This document shows positions 59,785 through 64,000 of a stretch of 64,000 nt of DNA, piece by piece. A model generated the notes under the pieces. The model had not been told where the DNA came from. It made no database searches and saw nothing but the letters and a program-made list of their open reading frames with translations. Origin of the DNA: Streptomyces sp. 35G-GA-8 (lineage in GTDB: Bacteria; Actinomycetota; Actinomycetes; Streptomycetales; Streptomycetaceae); the NCBI RefSeq assembly GCF_023534745.1, contig NZ_JAMHJQ010000016.1, positions 62,001-126,000 of the forward strand. The letters run 5' to 3'. The position numbers and the translations under genes were made by a program. Positions within the stretch are counted from its first letter, which is position 1. The number at the start of each line of letters is the position of its first letter.

Positions 59785-60465
59785 TCAGGACGGATTACGT
59801 TGCAGCCTCGGGTAGCCGATCTCCCCGATTTCCTCAGCCACGTCCGACAGGCTGGTCGCCTCATTCAGGGACGAGACGAGCGCGGGGGTCAGCGGTCGCA
59901 GCGCGTACACGTGGCGCACCGCTGTGAGGTTCACGGGAACCTCGTAGTAGTCCTCGGCGAACCGCTGGTATTCCTCAGGGGAAGGGTCCACAAGGAGGCG
60001 GAAAAGCCGGTCCGCGCCGTCGGCATCGTCGTGGCCCGCGGGGAAGTCAATTGTTCCGTGGCTCCATCGAGTCTCAGCCGTCTCGCGCCACATGCAGGCC
60101 GTCACGACCGGCACGTGGTCTTCGTCGGTGAATACGGGTGCCTCCACACATGAGCGGAAGGCCGAGGGAACACTGTCGATCACGCCCGGCCAGACTTCAC
60201 CGTCGTTGGCGTACGGGCTCATCGGCGACTCGTGGTCGAAGCCGCGCACGTAGGCGCCTGCTGCCGAGAAGACGATGGAGTACTCGTCTCCCGAGCCGTT
60301 GCGCATCGAGGCCATCTCCTCGCCCTCGGCCCACGCGAAGCCGAAGGAGTAGCACCGGGACTCCCAGTCAGGGCTGAGGATCGCATCGAGCACCGCCAAG
60401 GAACGGCACAGGTTCCGCAGGTCGCCGATGGCGGGCAGTCGGCGCGCTACGTCGTATGAGGTCAT
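59785..60465 (-). CDS. hypothetical protein
   Basis: The 226-residue acidic soluble protein is of unknown family. It has Trp- and Asp-rich segments (SRCYSFGFAWAEGEEMASMR; TACMWRETAETRWSHGTIDF) and no catalytic motif that I can see. The composition is like that of immunity or SUKH-like proteins, but this is only a guess. The ATG at 60465 is preferred; a start at 60543 would add a short unstructured N-terminus. Its 3' end lies 170 bp from att scar 5. Confidence 0.6.
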   Translation of the reverse strand: MTSYDVARRLPAIGDLRNLCRSLAVLDAILSPDWESRCYSFGFAWAEGEEMASMRNGSGDEYSIVFSAAGAYVRGFDHESPMSPYANDGEVWPGVIDSVPSAFRSCVEAPVFTDEDHVPVVTACMWRETAETRWSHGTIDFPAGHDDADGADRLFRLLVDPSPEEYQRFAEDYYEVPVNLTAVRHVYALRPLTPALVSSLNEATSLSDVAEEIGEIGYPRLQRNPS

Positions 60466-60659
60466 CCGCTCATCCAATACGCTGCCTCTGACAGTCGGTG
60501 TCTCAACTGGGCCGTGCATCATGGCCGGTTGCCCCGCCATCACGGATGCGCGCCAACCGGGCTACCTACGTCGCGCGGGTTGCGTGGCGGGCCCAGGCGG
60601 GCCGAAGCGGACCGCCCCGACATCGGGTTTCAGGTGCCGCGCCCCCTTGCGCCCCGGGG

Positions 60660-61358
60660 TCACACGTTGGATGGCGAGCACTCGATGTCGGCGACCGCTG
60701 TGACCGTCGTAGGCGCCTGGCCGGGCGCGGAGCCCGCGGACTCGTCGAGCCCGCGGGCGGTGTGGATCCGCAGCAGTCCTTCGATGCCGCGCAGCAGGGT
60801 CTCGCCGGCCAGGACGGGGTCGCCGAGGTAGCCGGCGCTCATCGCGCCGTCGCGGAGCATGACAAAGTGCCGACCGGCGTGCTCGGCCTGTTCGGCCGTG
60901 ATCGTGGCGAACAGCGCGGTGACCGTCCGCAGGAACCATTCGCGGTGCTGTACGACGGCGCGGTGGACCGGGTTGCCGGGGTCGGGGAATTCCGCCGCCG
61001 CGTTGAGGAAGGCACATCCGCGGTAGCCGGGTGAGCGGATCTGCTCGACCAGGGACGTACCGATGCCTCGGAGGATGGCGTCGGTCGGCACGTCCGTGGA
61101 CATCAGAGAGCCGATCTGACCGCGGATCGCCTGGTCGACGCTTCCGATGTAGGCGAGGGCGAGGTCGTCCTTGCTTCGGAAGTGGCGGTAGAAGGTGGCG
61201 TTGGTGACCTTCGCCTCGGCGACGAGTCGGTCGACGCCCACCGTGTGGATGCCCTCCGCGTAGAAGAGCTGCCCGGCGGTCCTCAGAAGCCGCTCCCGGG
61301 CCGCCGAGACCCGCCCGCCAGTGCCTGTGCCGGCTTCCGTCCGTGTCATGCCACCCAT
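60660..61358 (-). CDS. TetR-family transcriptional regulator
   Basis: The 232-residue protein has a TetR DNA-binding domain with the helix-turn-helix VGVDRLVAEAKVTNATFYRH (about 40-59). The C-terminal ligand domain resembles regulators with the pattern RGCAFLNAAAEFPDPGNPVH. It is divergent from the membrane-protein gene at 61459, and a perfect palindrome lies between them. It probably represses both itself and that gene until it binds a small ligand. Starts at 61358 and 61349 are both possible; neither has a good ribosome binding site. Confidence 0.85.
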   Translation of the reverse strand: MGGMTRTEAGTGTGGRVSAARERLLRTAGQLFYAEGIHTVGVDRLVAEAKVTNATFYRHFRSKDDLALAYIGSVDQAIRGQIGSLMSTDVPTDAILRGIGTSLVEQIRSPGYRGCAFLNAAAEFPDPGNPVHRAVVQHREWFLRTVTALFATITAEQAEHAGRHFVMLRDGAMSAGYLGDPVLAGETLLRGIEGLLRIHTARGLDESAGSAPGQAPTTVTAVADIECSPSNV

Positions 61359-61417
61359 GGTAGCGGGTAGAACGCTCTCTCTTGTTTTCGCCGAAGAGGT
61401 GTGCCAGGCTGCGGCCC

Positions 61418-61435
61418 AGAGAGAACGTTCTCTCT
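61418..61435. promoter_or_regulatory. perfect 18-bp palindrome, probable TetR operator
   Basis: AGAGAGAACGTTCTCTCT is exactly self-complementary and lies 24 bases before the ATG at 61459. A related half, TAGAACGCTCTCTCTTG, occurs at 61369-61385 next to the TetR start. The pair brackets the divergent promoters. Confidence 0.78.
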
Positions 61436-61458
61436 ACCCACACTCACTGGAGAATCCC

Positions 61459-62028
61459 ATGGCATCCACCGCCTCCGCCGAGCACGCCACCGCCACACCC
61501 GCCCTGCGGCGGCTGTACGTCATCCGCTTCGCCTTCGCCGCCGCGTGGGCCGTGCTCCTGATGGTGTCCGGCTCGGGCTCGGACCTCACCCTCGGCGCCC
61601 GGCTGTTGCTGGTTCTCTATCCGGCCTTCGACGTGGCCGCGGCTGTCGTCGACGCCCGGTCCGCGCGCGCCGGCGGACCGGTCAGGGGCCTGTACGTCAA
61701 CATCGCCGTCAGCTCGCTCGCAGCCGTCGGTATCGCGGTCGCCGGCACCTCGGGCGTCGCCGACGTGCTGCGCGTCTGGGGCGCGTGGGCAGTGCTCTCC
61801 GGGCTGGTCCAGCTCCTCGTGGGCATCGCGCGCCGGCCGATGGGCGGACAGTGGGCCATGATCATCAGCGGCGGTATCTCGGTGCTGGCCGGCGCGACCT
61901 TCCTCCGAAGCGCCTCCCAGGACGACCCCTCACTGACCGCCCTCGCCGGCTATGCCACGCTCGGAGGGATCTTCTTCCTCGTCTCGGCGTTCCGCCTGCC
62001 CCGCTCGGCTTCGATGGCGTCTCGCTGA
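61459..62028 (+). CDS. small multi-pass membrane protein
   Basis: The 189-residue protein has five to six hydrophobic segments (for example IRFAFAAAWAVLLMVSGSG, VNIAVSSLAAVGIAVAGTSG, MIISGGISVLAGATFL and LGGIFFLVSAFRL) and short loops, as in DUF308/HdeD-like proteins. It is expressed divergently from the TetR gene and probably is its target. TGGAGAA lies before the ATG. A role in membrane stress or compound tolerance is inferred. Confidence 0.72.
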   Translation: MASTASAEHATATPALRRLYVIRFAFAAAWAVLLMVSGSGSDLTLGARLLLVLYPAFDVAAAVVDARSARAGGPVRGLYVNIAVSSLAAVGIAVAGTSGVADVLRVWGAWAVLSGLVQLLVGIARRPMGGQWAMIISGGISVLAGATFLRSASQDDPSLTALAGYATLGGIFFLVSAFRLPRSASMASR

Positions 62029-62205
62029 CCGTCATCGGGAGCACCACAGCAGGCGGCCGACGCCGAACAACCCGTACCGGACGATCGAACTGCCGGCGAG
62101 GGACGGTCCTTGCCTCGTCGAGATGTCCGTACAGCGTGAACCGGGCCGGTACGTGATGAACCCGGCGGTCTGCTGCGCGGTCTTCTCGCGCTCGCCGCAG
62201 AGCCG

Positions 62206-62920
62206 TTGGGCGAGGATCGCCTGGTCGTCCGGGAACAGGCCCGGACCGTGAGGGGACAAGCCACCGGCACCTCGGCGTCCGAAGAGACCGGAGCACCGGA
62301 GGATGACGAATTCCACGAAATCGAGAAGGCGTTGAAGACCCACCCCTTGCGTGGCCGTCGCCGCCAGGTCAGCCACAGACCTCCGCGTTCCGGCCGTACG
62401 CGGTCTCGTCGCCCAGGCGTTCGCCCACGCCGGGGCGGTCGAGGCGGCGGAGAAATGGGCCGGCTGGGACCGCCCGAAGGGCAAAGACCGCGAGCAGGTC
62501 GAGCGGTCACAGGCCGCTGTGGCCGCGGGCCTCGCCGCACACGACCCCGAGGCCGCAGCGCGGATTGTCGAGGAGCAGCTCGTAGGAGTGAACCGGATGG
62601 CCGGCCTGCCGGGCCGGGAGAGGCATCTGTCCCGGACATTGGGCCCGCTGCTCGCGCTGCCTGATCCACGACGCCCCAGCACCGGATTGCACGCGGCGCT
62701 CGGCGTTCTGTGCGCCCGCGTGGACGAGAACATCCTCGGCTGGGACGTACCCGCGGTCCTGCTCCACGGGCTGGCGGAGCGGACCATTGCCTCGCGTACC
62801 AGGCCGCCGGAAGCGCGTGCAGCGGCCCGGCTCCAGAAGCCGTCCCCCGGCTCGCGGAGTCGGCCCTCGTGCACGTCTTCGGCCGTCGATGAGTTCGCAC
62901 GCCGGCCCGACCGGGAGGTG
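62206..62920 (+). pseudogene. decayed gene fragments, family unknown
   Basis: Two adjoining frames look like one broken protein: an acidic piece ending DEFHEIEKALKTHP (to about 62,345), then, in a second frame, VAVAARSATDLRVPAVRGLV and KWAGWDRPKGKDREQVERSQ with helical, repeat-like character to about 62,860. There is no proper start. I do not recognise the family. Confidence 0.4.
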
Positions 62921-63214
62921 TCCCTTTCACGAGCGGGATCAGGGCCTGGCGGTTCGTGGACGTTGGCGCCGGAGATTCCGACGGACAGGGGCAGACCGGT
63001 CCGCTCGGTGACCAGGTGGATCTCCGACCCGTACTTGCCCCGGTCGACAGGATTCGGACCTGTCAGCTGTGGTGGGCAACTGCTGCCATGTGCAACCCGA
63101 CGTCGCCACGCACACGATCGCCGCCAGCACCTCACGGTCACCGTGCCGACGCGGCCCGCCGCCCTGGGGCCGCGGCGGAGCCTCCGGCACCACCCGCTGG
63201 ATCAACTCCCACAA
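62915..63214 (-). mobile_element. IS5-family transposase scar with internal deletion
   Basis: Read leftward, one frame encodes the N-terminal part of an IS5-type transposase (PRPQGGGPRRHGDREVLAAI, then ATSGCTWQQLP). The next frame jumps directly to the catalytic part (GPNPVDRGKYGSEIHLVTER, then GLPLSVGISGANVHE). The roughly 100 residues between these parts and the whole C-terminus are missing. Confidence 0.65.
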
Positions 63215-63271
63215 TCATCCGGCACCAGCCGCTCAACAATCGAAACCACGACCGACAGCACTACAGACCTC

Positions 63272-64000
63272 TCACTTAGCGCCTGAGCGCAGTGCGTCGG
63301 CAATGGCCTGGCCAGTCTCATGAGCCGTAAGGTACGGGCGCACGTCGTGCGCCTTGGCACCGTTATGGACTCGGAGATCACGGACACGATCCCCGAACGA
63401 TGGGGCCAGCTCTTTTGCCAGCGCGACGACGTCACCCGCGTCAGCGATGTTGGTCCAGCGCTTCACTGGAGCCGGCCAGCGGGCGCGACCTTTGACGGGT
63501 CGGGGCATGAGGCGTTCGAAGACGAGGTTGCGTACGGCCAAGGGTGAGCCCAGTGTCACCAGCGTCAGATCCGGGCAGTCATGGAGCGCGTGCAACGTCT
63601 CGTAGGCGGCGACCGTCCCAAGTGAGTGGGCGATGATCACCTCGGTCTCACGCGTGACGCGCCGGGCGATCCTGTCATGGACGCCGGTACGTACCTCGCG
63701 CTCGGTGAAGTAGCGGCGTACCTGCCGGGCACTGGACATCATCATGCGTTCGCTGAGCCCGGCAAAGAAGGACGAATGGCTGAGTGCGTCCAGGGCTCGC
63801 TGCACAAGGTAAGGGGTACGCAGCCGCGCCGGGGCGGCCGGGCCCGCGACACCCGTTTCTTGTTCTGAGGCGAATTCCCACCAGCGGAGTAGCAGTTCGC
63901 GCTCAAGACCGTCCTGAACATCGGAAGCGTCCAGCTCCGGGGCGCCGAGCCCACGGTGACCGGCAGTGCGGAAGAGGTCACCGTAGAAAGCCATGGAGAC
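63272..64000 (-). CDS. alpha/beta-hydrolase-like protein, 5' end beyond window
   Basis: The frame is open to the right edge, so the start is probably outside the window; the first ATG inside is at 63994. The visible part has the nucleophile elbow VIIAHSLGTVAAYETL with AHSLG in place of GHSLG, then a strand LTLVTLGSPLAV and a late aspartate in NIADAGDVVALA, and a final histidine in LTAHETG, consistent with a lipase-like Ser-Asp-His triad. Members of this group in Streptomyces are soluble effectors or lipases of unknown substrate. Confidence 0.68.
   Translation of the reverse strand, partial: VSMAFYGDLFRTAGHRGLGAPELDASDVQDGLERELLLRWWEFASEQETGVAGPAAPARLRTPYLVQRALDALSHSSFFAGLSERMMMSSARQVRRYFTEREVRTGVHDRIARRVTRETEVIIAHSLGTVAAYETLHALHDCPDLTLVTLGSPLAVRNLVFERLMPRPVKGRARWPAPVKRWTNIADAGDVVALAKELAPSFGDRVRDLRVHNGAKAHDVRPYLTAHETGQAIADALRSGAK

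Overview
The window is high-GC actinobacterial DNA, almost certainly Streptomyces. The grounds are strong third-position G/C bias, many 4-bp ATGA/GTGA gene overlaps, GTG and TTG starts, TPR-type XRE regulators paired with small ATP-binding anti-sigma-like proteins, a Cas3-Cse1 fusion, and Tat- and lipo-type secreted proteins. No complete rRNA or tRNA gene is present.

Layout. (1) 1-9.5 kb is a metal-handling block. It holds a ferric-reductase-like membrane protein cut by the window edge, a Tat-exported DJ-1/PfpI protein, a leftward copper operon (small His/Met-rich membrane protein, CopA-type P1B ATPase, PCu(A)C-like protein), a His/Met-rich membrane protein, an ECF sigma factor, and an iron/siderophore-type ABC importer (binding lipoprotein, permease, ATPase). 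(2) From about 10 kb to 59.6 kb the window is divided by five copies of the 3' part of a tRNA-Gly(CCC) gene (near 9,961, 32,028, 45,929, 56,100 and 59,570), each followed by a terminator-like hairpin. I read these as attachment-site scars of integrative elements stacked at one tRNA locus.

Island A (10-32 kb) carries an unknown gene followed by an XRE-ImmA/IrrE metallopeptidase regulator; a compact RiPP-type cluster (44-aa candidate precursor, stem-loop, TfuA, YcaO, methyltransferase, GpsA-like dehydrogenase) flanked by TPR-type regulators; IS5 debris; and a 1,782-aa secreted RHS/YD-repeat protein with a candidate immunity gene. Island B (32-46 kb) carries a type I-E CRISPR-Cas system (fused cas3-cse1, cse2, cas7, cas5, cas6e, cas1, cas2) with a 34-repeat array and two stray, inverted, degenerate repeats upstream of cas3. 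Island C (46-56 kb) has a 5'-truncated tyrosine integrase, an NB-ARC/TPR regulator disrupted by an 8-bp tandem triplication and a second frameshift, and an intact run of genes: a Crp/Fnr regulator, a class III cyclase-like protein, an NTPase-like protein and an unknown protein. The cyclase-like and NTPase-like proteins share a short Gly/Asn/Gln/Val-rich motif. Island D (56-59.6 kb) holds a secreted NHL-type protein and a putative modification-dependent (type IV) restriction endonuclease. (3) The right end has a hypothetical gene, a TetR regulator divergent from a small membrane protein with a perfect 18-bp palindrome between them, decayed genes with an IS5 transposase scar, and an alpha/beta-hydrolase cut by the window edge.

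Taken together, most of the window is an accretion of defence and conflict functions (CRISPR, restriction, RHS toxin, NB-ARC, cyclase-linked system) plus a specialised peptide cluster at one tRNA insertion site. The best candidates for undescribed systems are the Crp-cyclase-NTPase operon at 50.0-54.8 kb and the TfuA/YcaO cluster at 15.2-19.6 kb.
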